DNA of 45,959 nucleotides, from the IMG/VR virus record IMGVR_UViG_3300035388_000077, positions 1 to 45,959 of that record; one strand, given 5' to 3'. A model generated the notes under the pieces. The model was not told where the DNA came from and ran no database searches. It worked only from the letters and a program-made list of their open reading frames with translations. This DNA is from a virus. Shown one piece after another: positions 9,027-17,646 of this stretch. Every line of letters starts with the position of its first letter. The first letter of the stretch is position 1. The position numbers were made by a program, and so were the translations under genes.

Positions 9027-9287
9027 TCACTTTGTGTTAATGAATGTCAATTTGTCCGCTACAACGGAAACAATTCCTTCTGCAACTTCTAGACTTGCTT
9101 TAATACCAAGGGTTGTTCCCTCCCTGATATATTCAAATGACGACTCTGCCAACGCTCTTGTTAGTTTAATTGGTATTAAGTCCTCTTCTCTATTTATTTG
9201 GTTTGTTCTATCAACTCTAATTGTAACTCTTGGTTCGTTGTTTTCAATCTCTACTACTTTTCCTACTAGAATAACTTGGTTTAACAT
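9027..9287 (-). CDS. Short SSB-like OB-fold protein
   Basis: This 86-residue protein begins MLNQVILVGKVVEI, very like the first strand of bacterial single-stranded DNA-binding proteins (MLN.V.LVG.L). The middle reads RVTIRVDRTNQI and IPIKLTRALAES, where SSB has a strand and IxC/VW motif, and the end VVADKLTFI matches the usual strand. It lacks the acidic C-terminal tail that recruits partners and is shorter than normal SSB (~150 residues). GGAGG lies 8 nt upstream of the ATG. It stands apart from the tail genes with its own likely promoter and terminator, an unusual place for an SSB-type gene. It may bind ssDNA or have a different OB-fold role. Confidence 0.6.
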   Translation of the reverse strand: MLNQVILVGKVVEIENNEPRVTIRVDRTNQINREEDLIPIKLTRALAESSFEYIREGTTLGIKASLEVAEGIVSVVADKLTFINTK

Positions 9288-9310
9288 TTTTAATTCCTCC
9301 TTTTTTGTTA

Positions 9311-9345
9311 GTACACATGTTACCTAATGTACACAGTGATAGCAA
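9311..9345 (-). promoter_or_regulatory. Possible promoter with overlapping GTACAC repeats
   Basis: On the minus strand TTGCTA (9345-9340), 17 bp and TAACAT (9322-9317) make a weak promoter upstream of the SSB-like gene. GTACAC occurs at 9311-9316 and 9329-9334, 18 bp apart, overlapping the -10 and spacer, and could be an operator. Both are tentative. Confidence 0.3.
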
Positions 9346-9362
9346 CTAGTATTTTTTTATAG

Positions 9363-9854
9363 TTACAGTTGCGTTTTAAGTTTATCTTCTATCAGTTTTT
9401 CTGCTTCAGATAGAGTTTGTTTACCTTCCATTTTATTAGAGAAGGCAATGAAGTCATTGATCACTTTCTCAACTTTTGCTTTGTTGTCATCAATAAAAGC
9501 TACTGCTTGATCAGAGGATCCTGTTAAATTTGAAATCCAATCTGTTAAACGTTTAAATACCTCTAGTTTCTTTTCATTACCTTTAAGGGACACATCCCCA
9601 TTAGATTTTGCTATTAGATTCTTTTCTTCTACTATCAGAATGAATTCTTTAATTGCATCCGTGAACTGTGAATCAAATATAATCTCTTTTGATTTCATAA
9701 CTAGGTCACCAATGTTTGTTGCTGATTCATGTAAATCAGACTTTATGTCATCAATAATCTTTGTAAGTCCTTTATTTGATTCTAGTTTGTCATTTAAGTA
9801 TAAAACCGTAACAATTATTGCATAGACGATTACTACTGTAAATATAGTTTCCAT
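9363..9854 (-). CDS. LLH-type phage holin-like membrane protein
   Basis: The 163-residue product has one N-terminal membrane helix (about 3-20, TIFTVVIVYAIIVTVLYL) and a long charged helical region, the architecture of the LLH-type phage holins. It overlaps the stop of the preceding gene (TAATG), and AAGGAGG lies about 10 nt upstream. Its place after the tail-fibre genes is where lysis genes normally sit. No endolysin gene is next to it. The assignment rests on architecture and position, since holins show little sequence conservation. Confidence 0.5.
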   Translation of the reverse strand: METIFTVVIVYAIIVTVLYLNDKLESNKGLTKIIDDIKSDLHESATNIGDLVMKSKEIIFDSQFTDAIKEFILIVEEKNLIAKSNGDVSLKGNEKKLEVFKRLTDWISNLTGSSDQAVAFIDDNKAKVEKVINDFIAFSNKMEGKQTLSEAEKLIEDKLKTQL

Positions 9855-10174
9855 TATTGTTTTTCCTCCTTGTCAATTCTTTTATACAGATTAGCATGAG
9901 ATGTTTCTAGGCGAGTCACTCGATGTTCCAACACTGAAACATCTTTTTTTATGATTTTTATATCGCTTGAATGATCATCTAACTTGTTTAGTATTTCCGA
10001 GTTTTGCTTTTCAATTCTTGCTAAATTAGAGAGAATAGATTTTCCTTGTATGTCTTTCTTTTTATCCTGAATATTAAACTGTCTAATAGTGGTTAGGATG
10101 ATAACAATTATCGATACTATCCAATATATAAGATTCTCCAATTTAAATAAAATCAGTATATTTTCCCAGTTCAT
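9854..10174 (-). CDS. XhlA-like membrane/coiled-coil protein, holin accessory
   Basis: This protein of 106 residues has one membrane segment (about 15-33, LIYWIVSIIVIILTTI) followed by a coiled coil with heptad-like ARIEKQNSEILNKLDDH and VSVLEHRVTRLETSH. This resembles haemolysin XhlA-like proteins found with holins. I place the start at ATG 10174 because AAGGAGG is 8 nt upstream; the GTG at 10180 is only 2 nt from it. The stop overlaps the next gene by one base. Function is inferred from shape and position. Confidence 0.5.
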   Translation of the reverse strand: MNWENILILFKLENLIYWIVSIIVIILTTIRQFNIQDKKKDIQGKSILSNLARIEKQNSEILNKLDDHSSDIKIIKKDVSVLEHRVTRLETSHANLYKRIDKEEKQ

Positions 10175-10187
10175 TATCACTACCTCC

Positions 10188-10469
10188 TTAACAGTCTATT
10201 GCATTTTCAAAACCAACTGCATTACGTTTTACCCATTCATATAACTTAGTTATTAGCTGTTCAGATCCCGATGAAACATCAAGATCCAGTACAACATTTA
10301 TATCTTGTGTCTCAACTGGATCTCTTTCCGTTCTTCTTGTATACTCAGATAAGTAAGAAGCTACAGTGAATGTTATTTTTTTATTTATCCAGTTTATATT
10401 TGTTGAGATTATTCTATGGTATTCAACATCTATACCTGCCGATGTTTGAATTCTTAATTTTAGTGCCAT
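10188..10469 (-). CDS. Small phage protein of the tail-fibre/lysis junction, unknown
   Basis: This protein of 93 residues starts MALKLRIQTSAGIDVEYHRI and contains the beta-type sequence INKKITFTVASYLSEYTRR. No membrane segment, signal peptide or known motif is apparent. It lies between fibre-like genes and the holin-like pair in the same operon, so a small virion or fibre-associated protein is most likely. The family is not recognised. Confidence 0.6.
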   Translation of the reverse strand: MALKLRIQTSAGIDVEYHRIISTNINWINKKITFTVASYLSEYTRRTERDPVETQDINVVLDLDVSSGSEQLITKLYEWVKRNAVGFENAIDC

Positions 10470-10480
10470 ATTTTCACTCC

Positions 10481-10972
10481 TTAATAATTCGTGTCGATGT
10501 ATATTGTAATTAAAACTCCACTTGTATATGACGATACATAAAAGTTACTCCCTGTAATTCCTATGGAAATGATTGCTTGTTCAATTTCCATACTGTCCGG
10601 GTTTGCCCAAATTAATGAGTGATACCCATCTCCATACTTATAGTCATTGGGATTATCTATTTCAGTATTTGATGAATTACCAATAATAATTTTATTTGGT
10701 ATAATAATCTGACCAATTTTAAAATCAATACCAAAGTCTTTCTCAAATACAATCATTATCGATTTTGCATCTTCTAAATAGGATGATGGCATTGACGAGT
10801 ATTTTGTTTGTCTGTTGGTAACTCTTCTCCATGCTTTACCTGCCATTCGAACAATGGATGTTCCATCATGTATATACATTTGATTAGAACTCTTGTTGTA
10901 GCCTAGTTCATATGGCTGAGTATTTGATGTGGTTGGAATACTTGTCCCTCTTCTAAGCTTGATTACTGACAC
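10481..10972 (-). CDS. Tail-fibre-like protein, short
   Basis: The 163-residue product begins MSVIKLRRGTSIPTTSNTQP, the lead-in shared by many phage fibre and head-fibre proteins that attach through a short IKLRRGT strand. LGYNKSSNQMYIHDGTSIVRM follows, as in fibre trimer stalks. The C-terminus is beta-rich. It overlaps the stop of the previous fibre gene by one base. Likely role: host recognition or a fibre accessory. The start motif resembles that of its neighbour at 10972-11820, suggesting duplication. Confidence 0.55.
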   Translation of the reverse strand: MSVIKLRRGTSIPTTSNTQPYELGYNKSSNQMYIHDGTSIVRMAGKAWRRVTNRQTKYSSMPSSYLEDAKSIMIVFEKDFGIDFKIGQIIIPNKIIIGNSSNTEIDNPNDYKYGDGYHSLIWANPDSMEIEQAIISIGITGSNFYVSSYTSGVLITIYIDTNY

Positions 10973-11820
10973 TAAAAGAACCCACCGTTAATTACACTTT
11001 GTGGTGTCAGGACCATATTTTTATTTACACCCCATTTATGCTTAATTGTAGGAACTGTACCAGATGTGTCTATTACTTGATTTAACAGAATTCCATACTG
11101 AATTGCATCATGTTCAAAATCTTCATTTCCAACAATAACATGTCCTAAACTCTCTTCGTTTTCAATTCGACGTACACTATCGATAATATCTCGTTGGGTC
11201 TGATTAAGATGTAGATTACTTCCTACATGAGAGCTAAATGTTCCAGTTGAAATACCGCCTAGTGCAGCTAACGATATAGTTACTGCACCCGTTGAACCGT
11301 TTACACTAGTTACTACATCTGTTGGTGATTCTAGTATCTGCCAGTTCGCTAGAGTTGATGACGGTGTGGCTTTAAGGATATATGTTTTTTTAATGTCTGT
11401 TCTAACTGCGACATCACCTTCTTGAGCAGTTGATAGGCCTAACATAGTAGCCTGACTTGAAACAACAAACGTATTTGTAATAGCGATCTTCGGAATAATT
11501 GAATCAGATAGTTTTCCACTGCTATCTAGAATCGGAACATTTCCACTTCCCGTTCCAGTGTTTTTAGTTGAAACTGATCCTAAATTCAGTCCAATTAGTG
11601 CAGTTGTAACAAGTGCTTGTATTTTTGGTGTACTTAAAAATTCTATATAATCAGCTTCAGTAATTTGTGTTCCTGCCGATGCTACTTTTGTTGCTTTTGC
11701 AATGAATAACTTTCCTGCATCTGTATCAACTTGTGGTTCCGCTTGATATATTTTACCCGAACTTCCTACTAATGGGCCAGAACCTGCTGTTGTTCTTCTT
11801 TTGATTTGTATAACTGCCAT
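10972..11820 (-). CDS. Tail fibre protein
   Basis: The product has 282 residues and begins MAVIQIKRRTTAGSGP, with GKIYQAEPQVDTDAGKLFIA, a common N-terminal attachment module of siphophage fibres. The middle contains SSGKLSDSIIPKIAI and VTSVNGSTGAVTISLAALGG, repeat-like collagen-free stalk sequence typical of fibre shafts. The end, KHKWGVNKNMVLTPQSVINGG, is probably the receptor-side tip. It overlaps the next gene by one base. Fibre identity is well supported by composition and order; receptor specificity cannot be read. Confidence 0.65.
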   Translation of the reverse strand: MAVIQIKRRTTAGSGPLVGSSGKIYQAEPQVDTDAGKLFIAKATKVASAGTQITEADYIEFLSTPKIQALVTTALIGLNLGSVSTKNTGTGSGNVPILDSSGKLSDSIIPKIAITNTFVVSSQATMLGLSTAQEGDVAVRTDIKKTYILKATPSSTLANWQILESPTDVVTSVNGSTGAVTISLAALGGISTGTFSSHVGSNLHLNQTQRDIIDSVRRIENEESLGHVIVGNEDFEHDAIQYGILLNQVIDTSGTVPTIKHKWGVNKNMVLTPQSVINGGFF

Positions 11821-11829
11821 GTCTTCCTC

Positions 11830-12603
11830 CTATTTAATTACCCAAAGTCCAGTTACTTCATGCGAGCTGGATGCTGTGGTTATTACTATTCTTGTATCAT
11901 ATCTGACTAACTCAGCTAAATATGAAGTTCCGTTTAAAATATAATGAATCCCAGTACCTGGACCAAGGGAAATTATATTACTACTAAAAACTCTATCTGT
12001 TACATCGTTAATAGTCATCATTAACAATACTTTCCCAGTTTCATTCAAAGATAAATTAAAATAATGTGATGCATTTAGATGATCTGTTCTAGTTACTTCT
12101 CTTGTACCTACTGATTCAAAATGATACTTAAGTTCCTCAACAGTCTCACTCTTTATTGTTTCTATGTTTTTCACTAATAATTCTTCAGTATTTTGTAGAA
12201 TGCTAACTGCAGTTAAAGTCTTTTGATATTTAACCAATGGCATTTCAAAAACACCTGGTGATACAGAAAGATTATCTTGTTGCAAACTTGGCAAAGATGC
12301 ACTTTCCTTTAACTGTAGTAACACTGTATCATCGTGAGTACTTACATAAAGAACCAAGTACCCATATAAGTGTCCATCAGGTTCCAATCTTACTTCTGTA
12401 CTTTCTTCAATTTCTACCATTCTTCCATACACTGAAACAAGGCCACTCTTGAATGTGATTTTATTATTTGCAAAAGTGTAGGCACATTCACTACCTATAC
12501 CTTCCAAAACCCCACAAGGGGATGACTGCAAAGCTAGATGTATTTTACTAGCTTGTTCAGCTGTATTATTCTCTCCGTTAAACGTTAGCTTTTTCACTGC
12601 CAT
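11830..12603 (-). CDS. Baseplate/upper tail structural protein
   Basis: This protein of 257 residues lies between the tail hub protein and the fibre. The N-terminal half (KITFKSGLVSVYGRMVEIEESTEV, LYGYLVLYVSTHDDTVLLQL) is like the ~120-residue jelly-roll-type domain found in baseplate upper proteins of siphophages, where a region of zero-order coefficients is followed by a stalk. The C-terminal part ends with GLWVIK. No enzymatic motif is seen. It abuts the previous gene with one base between them. Confidence 0.55.
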   Translation of the reverse strand: MAVKKLTFNGENNTAEQASKIHLALQSSPCGVLEGIGSECAYTFANNKITFKSGLVSVYGRMVEIEESTEVRLEPDGHLYGYLVLYVSTHDDTVLLQLKESASLPSLQQDNLSVSPGVFEMPLVKYQKTLTAVSILQNTEELLVKNIETIKSETVEELKYHFESVGTREVTRTDHLNASHYFNLSLNETGKVLLMMTINDVTDRVFSSNIISLGPGTGIHYILNGTSYLAELVRYDTRIVITTASSSHEVTGLWVIK

Positions 12604-13722
12604 TTAAAACTCTCCTCCATCTAAATTATTGATTATTGTTGTAACACCATTAGATTGATTACTGGTTATACTTTTTGACAAAATGCTTATCTTTTCAGTG
12701 AGTTTATTTCGGTATTCACCTAGTGTAATAGTCGCGATTTTTGTAGTAGCAAGATACTTAATACTTGTAACTATTGTTTGATACTTTAAATCTTTGTCTA
12801 TAAACTCGATTGCATCACCAACATTGAAGTCTACTGTTGGTGTAATTAAATTATTACTCATCTCAATATCAAACGTTACATTATGATCATAGTTTGAACT
12901 CTTTAATTCTTGTACCGCTTTAACATCAATTGTCGAATATTCATCATCCTTAAAAAGAATTGATTTCGCTCTAGGGATTTCAAATCGCAATGCATGATTT
13001 GAGTCTTTTGTAATTGTATTGTCTTTCAGTAAAAAGAACTCAACATTTTGCTTGTATGTTGTGTTCTCTTTATTTGGAATATATATCATTTTATTAATTG
13101 ATTGATTACTGTTCTTTTTGATAATTAGATTACGAATCAGTCCTGCTTGATTCTTAATAATTCTTTTATTTGACACATCTTCTATATATAAATCTAACCC
13201 ACTAATTCTACCCCGTATAAATGTAAATATTGGTTTTAAAACGACTGCATAGTTTTTGTAACACATCTCAATAATCGTACTAACTTTTATTAACTTGCCT
13301 TCTTCAAATTGAAGTTCACCAGCTGCATTAGAATTATTGATAATATTCAAATAAGACATCGCTTGGTATCTATCATTACAAGATATATAGTTTGCTTGAA
13401 TAATAGTCTTCAGTAATAATCCAATATTACCTGAATAATTATCTACAGATATATCAACGTTAAATATTTGAACCAAATCGAAGGATAATAGTTTGAACTT
13501 GTAGTACGATTCCTGTTCGATTGTATCAACTACACCAATATAGTTAATCACATCCTCTTTGATTGTAACTAGGTCACCAACATTCACGTTGATCACTTCT
13601 TTTTCAATTCCAAATGAACTCTTTTTTGGAATCACTAAATCCATGTTGATTTCATAGTTTCTATCTATAAAATAATAGTCTTTCACCTGGAGTGAATGTC
13701 TGTCTAGAACTAGTAATTGCAT
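12604..13722 (-). CDS. Tail hub / tail-associated (Tal-like) protein
   Basis: The 372-residue product directly follows the distal tail protein and overlaps it by one base. The position and beginning (LVLDRHSLQVKDYYFIDRNYEINMDLVIPKKSS) match Gp37-like tail hub proteins, which replace a long Tal. Repeated phrases such as VNVGDLVTIKEDVINYIGVVD and FNVGDAIEFIDKDLKYQTIV show the paired beta domains of these hubs. No peptidase or lysozyme domain is fused to the C-terminus, so no wall-degrading function is visible on the tail tip. Confidence 0.6.
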   Translation of the reverse strand: MQLLVLDRHSLQVKDYYFIDRNYEINMDLVIPKKSSFGIEKEVINVNVGDLVTIKEDVINYIGVVDTIEQESYYKFKLLSFDLVQIFNVDISVDNYSGNIGLLLKTIIQANYISCNDRYQAMSYLNIINNSNAAGELQFEEGKLIKVSTIIEMCYKNYAVVLKPIFTFIRGRISGLDLYIEDVSNKRIIKNQAGLIRNLIIKKNSNQSINKMIYIPNKENTTYKQNVEFFLLKDNTITKDSNHALRFEIPRAKSILFKDDEYSTIDVKAVQELKSSNYDHNVTFDIEMSNNLITPTVDFNVGDAIEFIDKDLKYQTIVTSIKYLATTKIATITLGEYRNKLTEKISILSKSITSNQSNGVTTIINNLDGGEF

Positions 13723-14555
13723 TAGCTAGATAAGTAATTCTCGACAAACATAATATTACATGTCGCACTACTTAGTTTTCCAGGATCAAACACTACTTTG
13801 GTTATTCCAACAGGTAAATATAAAAATGTATCTTTTGTAAAATCTTGTTGATCATATATATTTGTAACAAGATGATTTTCTAGCTTCACAATTTTTTGAA
13901 GATTCTCGCGTGAATCGATTATCACTTTGTGAAATTCATTGTCTGTTTCAATATATACTCGTAGGGATGATACTAGTATGTCATCTTTATAAAGTAATAC
14001 TTGTGGGTTTTTAACCGATCCATTTATTTGAATTATTGTTGGTGCAGGACGATACCCTTTATTGTTTAGTTCAACTATTCCCTGATAGGACTCATTATAT
14101 AGATAAGGAAAGGTATGAGGGTATACCTTTCCTACTACTTCATTATTTAATTCAATGCTATTCATTACATCTAATAACCACATGCTCGTCTTCTCTAGTT
14201 TCAATTCGCTAATTATGCTATTAGCTGATATATCTGATTTCGTTAACTCCCTTACGTTTACTCTACAATATCGTTTTTTACTTTTAGTTACAAAATATAA
14301 TCGTAGTTCGCTGTTATTCTCTAAATACTCTACAAACCTTCCGTATCCTTCATAACCATTTAGGAACAGCAAGGTTGCACTTATATCCGTTAAAGGAATA
14401 TTCTCTAAATATTTTTTATAATTATCATTGTATGATATATATCCATTCAACAGATTTATACCAAACCCTGAAAGATTTGTAACAAGTGTTCTATTCGCTT
14501 CGTTAAATTCAAACACGGATCCTGTTTCACTTTCAAGCCAAATTTTTCTTATCAT
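13722..14555 (-). CDS. Distal tail protein (Dit)
   Basis: The product has 277 residues, begins MIRKIWLESETGSVFEFNEANR and has GFGINLLNGY, typical of the phage tail family/Dit N-terminal ring domain. PYLYNESYQGIVELNNKGYRPAPTIIQINGS in the middle is the linker and start of the galectin-like C-terminal domain (NKG..PAPT.I.I.G). It starts four bases inside the tape measure gene, as is usual. It forms the hexameric hub between tail tube and baseplate. Confidence 0.75.
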   Translation of the reverse strand: MIRKIWLESETGSVFEFNEANRTLVTNLSGFGINLLNGYISYNDNYKKYLENIPLTDISATLLFLNGYEGYGRFVEYLENNSELRLYFVTKSKKRYCRVNVRELTKSDISANSIISELKLEKTSMWLLDVMNSIELNNEVVGKVYPHTFPYLYNESYQGIVELNNKGYRPAPTIIQINGSVKNPQVLLYKDDILVSSLRVYIETDNEFHKVIIDSRENLQKIVKLENHLVTNIYDQQDFTKDTFLYLPVGITKVVFDPGKLSSATCNIMFVENYLSS

Positions 14556-16387
14556 AGATACTCACTTCCTAATGCATTATTAATTGAGTTAATATCAAAC
14601 TGTTGTGCTGTAGTGTTTACCGTGACATTATTTGATACGTTTGTAGTATTTGTATTACTTGAACTAGATGTTTGTGCTCCACTGTTTAAACCTAGCAGAT
14701 CAAGTATCCAGTTTCCTGCACTTGCAACACTATTTACTATTTCTGTGATTGCAGAAACAATTGGTTCAATAATCATAAACAACAATTCCATAGCAGGAAC
14801 CATTACACTAGATATTACATTGGCCACTAATCGAAGTAATGGCACGAATGGCTCTATTAGTTTTGCTAACAATCCAAAACTAGCTTGCAGTGGTAACAGA
14901 GCAACTTCAAGTAAAGGCATAAGTAAGTCGAGTAGTATTTTTACAGTATCTGCAACAAATAAAAAGATGGGTGCAAGAGCCTCCATCAATATTTCTACTA
15001 TATTCATTATTGGTGTCACTAATTCCATGATAGTTTCACCCAACTGCATTAGTATTTCTTTGAACTCTTCACTTTGCATTAGTGCCATTGCTATAATAGC
15101 TATTAATGCTCCAATTCCAAGTGTAGCAAAGTTAATCCCAGTTCCTGCGAATATTCCGCTCTGTCCGAGCATTTTAAATGAGGAGCCAAGTGTCTTCACT
15201 ATCGGAGTTACCTTTCCAACAGCGAGCAACACAGGACCGATGCTGGCAACTATACCAATCATTGTAAGTATAAACTTTTGTTGTCCTGTAGTTAATGACT
15301 TCCACTTTTCAACTACACTATTTAAGACGGGGATTACATTATCCTGAAAGGATGTCATTAGATTAGTTAATATTGGTAGTAGAACCTCAGCTATATTTGC
15401 TCCAACAGCTGTAATTCCCATTTTTGTTTTATCTAATTCATCATTGAACTCACCTGAAATATCTGCTTGTTCTTGTGTTAACATTCCAAGACCATGTAAT
15501 TCTTCTTTAAGGTTGTTTACTTCAGTTTGTTCTAATAATAAAATAGGCATCATCTCAGACGCTATTTTTTCTCCAAATAGATCGTTCGCTACTGCTACTC
15601 TAGTTGTTTCATCTGTAACTCCGCTCATCGCTTCGCGTATAGTTTCAAACGCACCGTCAGCATCTTGACTTTTTATATCCTCAATCGAGAGTCCGATTCT
15701 TCCCAAAGACTCACTTAACTTATCCGTATCACCGCTAGCAATATCACCTAAAGCACCATTCAATTTAATAAATGCTTTTTCAAGTGACGTACTTTCAATT
15801 GCGTTTAACTTTGCAATATAACTCCACTCCTGGAGTTGTTCCATAGATAAGCCAAGTTTTAAAGCTTGATCATTAAATTCATCTGCTACTGTTCCAGAAG
15901 CTATAGCAAACCCTGTTAGTGCTGCAGTTGCTCCGAGGATTGGAGCAGTAAGGCTTTTAGTTAAGGTCCCACCAACTTTCGCTATCTTATCAAACTTAGC
16001 GTTACCAAGCGATGTAATCCTTTCTTTCGTCCTTACCAATTCAGAATTGAGTTTATCAACTTCCGCAGTGGAGTACATTACGCCACGTTCTAAGTATTTA
16101 AATTCTTTTTCACTAATATCTCCTAAAGCTAAAGCTTTTTTAGCTTCATCTAATTTTTTGTTTTGCAAATCTAATCTTGATTTAGTTGTATTGATTGTAT
16201 CGTTCAACGTTGATTGTTTTTTCTTCCATAAATCTATGTTTGAACTATCAAAACGCAATGACTTATTTATTACTGAGAGGTCTTTCTTTTGTTCTTTAAG
16301 TTCCCCTTTAACATTCTTTAGTTTATTCTCAAGTTCACTACCATCAAGACCAAGTTTTATATTTAATCCTCTAATTGTTTCAGCCAT
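14552..16387 (-). CDS. Phage tail tape measure protein
   Basis: The product has 611 residues. It has the N-terminal coiled-coil start MAETIRGLNIKLGLDGSELE, long helical segments up to about 150, then the conserved AKVGGTLTKSLTAPILGATA and DQALKLGLSMEQLQEWSYIA motif of siphophage tape measures. Hydrophobic segments follow (LGIGALIAIIAMALM and others) and a polar Asn/Thr-rich tail. The length implies a short tail by the usual 1.5 Å per residue rule, about 90 nm. GGTGG lies 5 nt upstream of the ATG. It follows the tail chaperone as expected. Confidence 0.9.
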   Translation of the reverse strand: MAETIRGLNIKLGLDGSELENKLKNVKGELKEQKKDLSVINKSLRFDSSNIDLWKKKQSTLNDTINTTKSRLDLQNKKLDEAKKALALGDISEKEFKYLERGVMYSTAEVDKLNSELVRTKERITSLGNAKFDKIAKVGGTLTKSLTAPILGATAALTGFAIASGTVADEFNDQALKLGLSMEQLQEWSYIAKLNAIESTSLEKAFIKLNGALGDIASGDTDKLSESLGRIGLSIEDIKSQDADGAFETIREAMSGVTDETTRVAVANDLFGEKIASEMMPILLLEQTEVNNLKEELHGLGMLTQEQADISGEFNDELDKTKMGITAVGANIAEVLLPILTNLMTSFQDNVIPVLNSVVEKWKSLTTGQQKFILTMIGIVASIGPVLLAVGKVTPIVKTLGSSFKMLGQSGIFAGTGINFATLGIGALIAIIAMALMQSEEFKEILMQLGETIMELVTPIMNIVEILMEALAPIFLFVADTVKILLDLLMPLLEVALLPLQASFGLLAKLIEPFVPLLRLVANVISSVMVPAMELLFMIIEPIVSAITEIVNSVASAGNWILDLLGLNSGAQTSSSSNTNTTNVSNNVTVNTTAQQFDINSINNALGSEYL

Positions 16388-16535
16388 ACGTCACCACCTT
16401 TTTCTTTAAAAGAAAAACACAAGAAATTAATCATGTGCTTCTCATTCGATTTATGTACTCCGTTTTACTTTTTCTTAAATATGAAAAACTTATTATAATT
16501 GCAACTTCTACTTCTAAACAAATGTAAGCACAGTT

Positions 16536-16727
16536 CTAAGAGAACAGTAAATCTATTTCAAACTGAGATGGTTCTTCAGAAGGCTTATTTATTACTTGGG
16601 CCTGTATTTCTAAGATATCAATATATGTTTCAATATCTATATCCCTTGAATCTAGAAGTGAAATTTTTAACTGAGATAGATTATAAATGATCATCGCAGT
16701 TGGAGAGTGTTTCAGCTCTCTATTTGC
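16536..16727 (-). CDS. Tail assembly chaperone extension (GT-type), reached by +1 frameshift
   Basis: An open frame directly after the chaperone stop encodes about 63 residues (ANRELKHSPTAMIIYNLSQL to EEPSQFEIDLLFS) and ends with TAG at 16536-16538. No ribosome-binding site precedes any start in it. Its frame is +1 relative to the upstream gene. If ribosomes slip at ACA-CCC-A near 16728-16734, the product would be a ~175-residue fusion, like the gpG/gpGT pair of lambda and other siphophages (there by -1 shifting). A -2 shift would reach the same frame. The short region between the chaperone and the tape measure is otherwise unexplained. Confidence 0.6.
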   Translation of the reverse strand, partial: ANRELKHSPTAMIIYNLSQLKISLLDSRDIDIETYIDILEIQAQVINKPSEEPSQFEIDLLFS

Positions 16728-16734
16728 TGGGTGT
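16703..16734 (-). promoter_or_regulatory. Candidate +1 programmed frameshift site with stem-loop
   Basis: On the minus strand the gene ends ACA CCC AGC AAA TAG. CCC-A is a known type of +1 slip site, and AAA-T next to the stop is another possibility. GAGAG (16720-16716) pairs with CTCTC (16707-16703) over an eight-base loop right after the stop, a possible stimulator. The stem is short. Confidence 0.45.
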
Positions 16735-17064
16735 TTTCGGTTTCACACTTCCTAACATCTTCGCAATAGTTGATGATAATTCTTCTAATCCTTTTGTATC
16801 ACTTAAAATATCGAGTTCTAATGAACTGATAAAGTCTTCATAACAATCAAATTTATGATTTCTGTATAACACATATGTAATCTTAAGAATAAGATCTAAG
16901 ACTTCACTTATATTATCTTCTGCTTTATTTGAGTTTACAAACTCTAGTTTTTTAACATCCGTAAATAGTTCAGTACCAAACAAACTTTTATACTTAATAA
17001 TCGAATAAACACTAGAGTGTAACACTAAAGTTTTACTTCCTAATTTCACTTTACTTTCCATCAT
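16720..17064 (-). CDS. Tail assembly chaperone (gpG-like)
   Basis: This 114-residue protein sits between the major tail protein and the tape measure gene, the fixed place of the tail assembly chaperone in siphophages. The sequence is mainly helical (VLHSSVYSIIKYKSLFG, EVLDLILKITYVLYRNH, LEELSSTIAKMLG), as in this family. It binds the tape measure protein and recruits tube subunits. Its stop lies in a context suited to frameshifting into the next frame. Confidence 0.7.
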   Translation of the reverse strand: MMESKVKLGSKTLVLHSSVYSIIKYKSLFGTELFTDVKKLEFVNSNKAEDNISEVLDLILKITYVLYRNHKFDCYEDFISSLELDILSDTKGLEELSSTIAKMLGSVKPKTPSK

Positions 17065-17634
17065 CTACACCCCAAACACTGGTAGCATTGGTGTAGTTGA
17101 TAAGAACGTTTCATAATTCGAATCTGCTTTACTTGCTATTCTTCTTAGTACTAATTTATCAGAAACTTCAATAGGTCTTGCTGTGACGTTTAAAGTAGAT
17201 GAGTTTGCTTCTGCTGAGTCTGTTTTAGATTTCGTTGCGTCTCCAGCTGGCGTAGCTGTACATAAGTAATACCATACACGTCTAGCTTTTGAATCTCCCT
17301 GAACCTCGTACCCTAATGCAAAAGTTACTACTTGTGAATTAGTTACTTCAACAAGGTTTCCAGTTGAGTCAACTTCCCAACCAAATATGTCCTTTTTGAA
17401 TTCATCACTGATTTCACTCATTTTCAATGATATTGTTTTACCTGAATTACTAATAAGAGTTCCAATAACTTGATCGTCACCGTATACCTCAGTTTTTCCA
17501 CCAATAATATCTGCAGTTAATTCCTGTGCTCCTATTAATGCTTTTGACTCTCCCCATGAAAAAACTCCTTCAGGTGAAAGTGTTGCTAATGCATAATGAA
17601 CATTGGATAGCCCAAATGTCACTTTATTACTCAT
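17065..17634 (-). CDS. Major tail (tube) protein
   Basis: This protein of 189 residues begins MSNKVTFGLSNVHYALAT and has VFSWGESKALIGAQELTADI and GWEVDSTGNLVEVT, characteristic of phi13/SPP1-like major tail proteins of Gram-positive phages. ARRVWYYLCTATP and the NVTARPIEVSDK region are also typical. It builds the tail tube around the tape measure. It follows the tail terminator gene by 12 bp, with AGGAGGAACAAG before the start. Confidence 0.85.
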   Translation of the reverse strand: MSNKVTFGLSNVHYALATLSPEGVFSWGESKALIGAQELTADIIGGKTEVYGDDQVIGTLISNSGKTISLKMSEISDEFKKDIFGWEVDSTGNLVEVTNSQVVTFALGYEVQGDSKARRVWYYLCTATPAGDATKSKTDSAEANSSTLNVTARPIEVSDKLVLRRIASKADSNYETFLSTTPMLPVFGV

Positions 17635-17646
17635 AACTTGTTCCTC

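Noticed and set aside
9311-9334. Attachment-site core from the GTACAC repeats
   Set aside because: Six-base repeats are too short and overlap a likely promoter; the right end of the prophage is not in the window for comparison.
14613-15347. 244-codon plus-strand frame
   Set aside because: It is antisense to the tape measure gene and reflects its codon pattern; no ribosome-binding site or recognisable domain.
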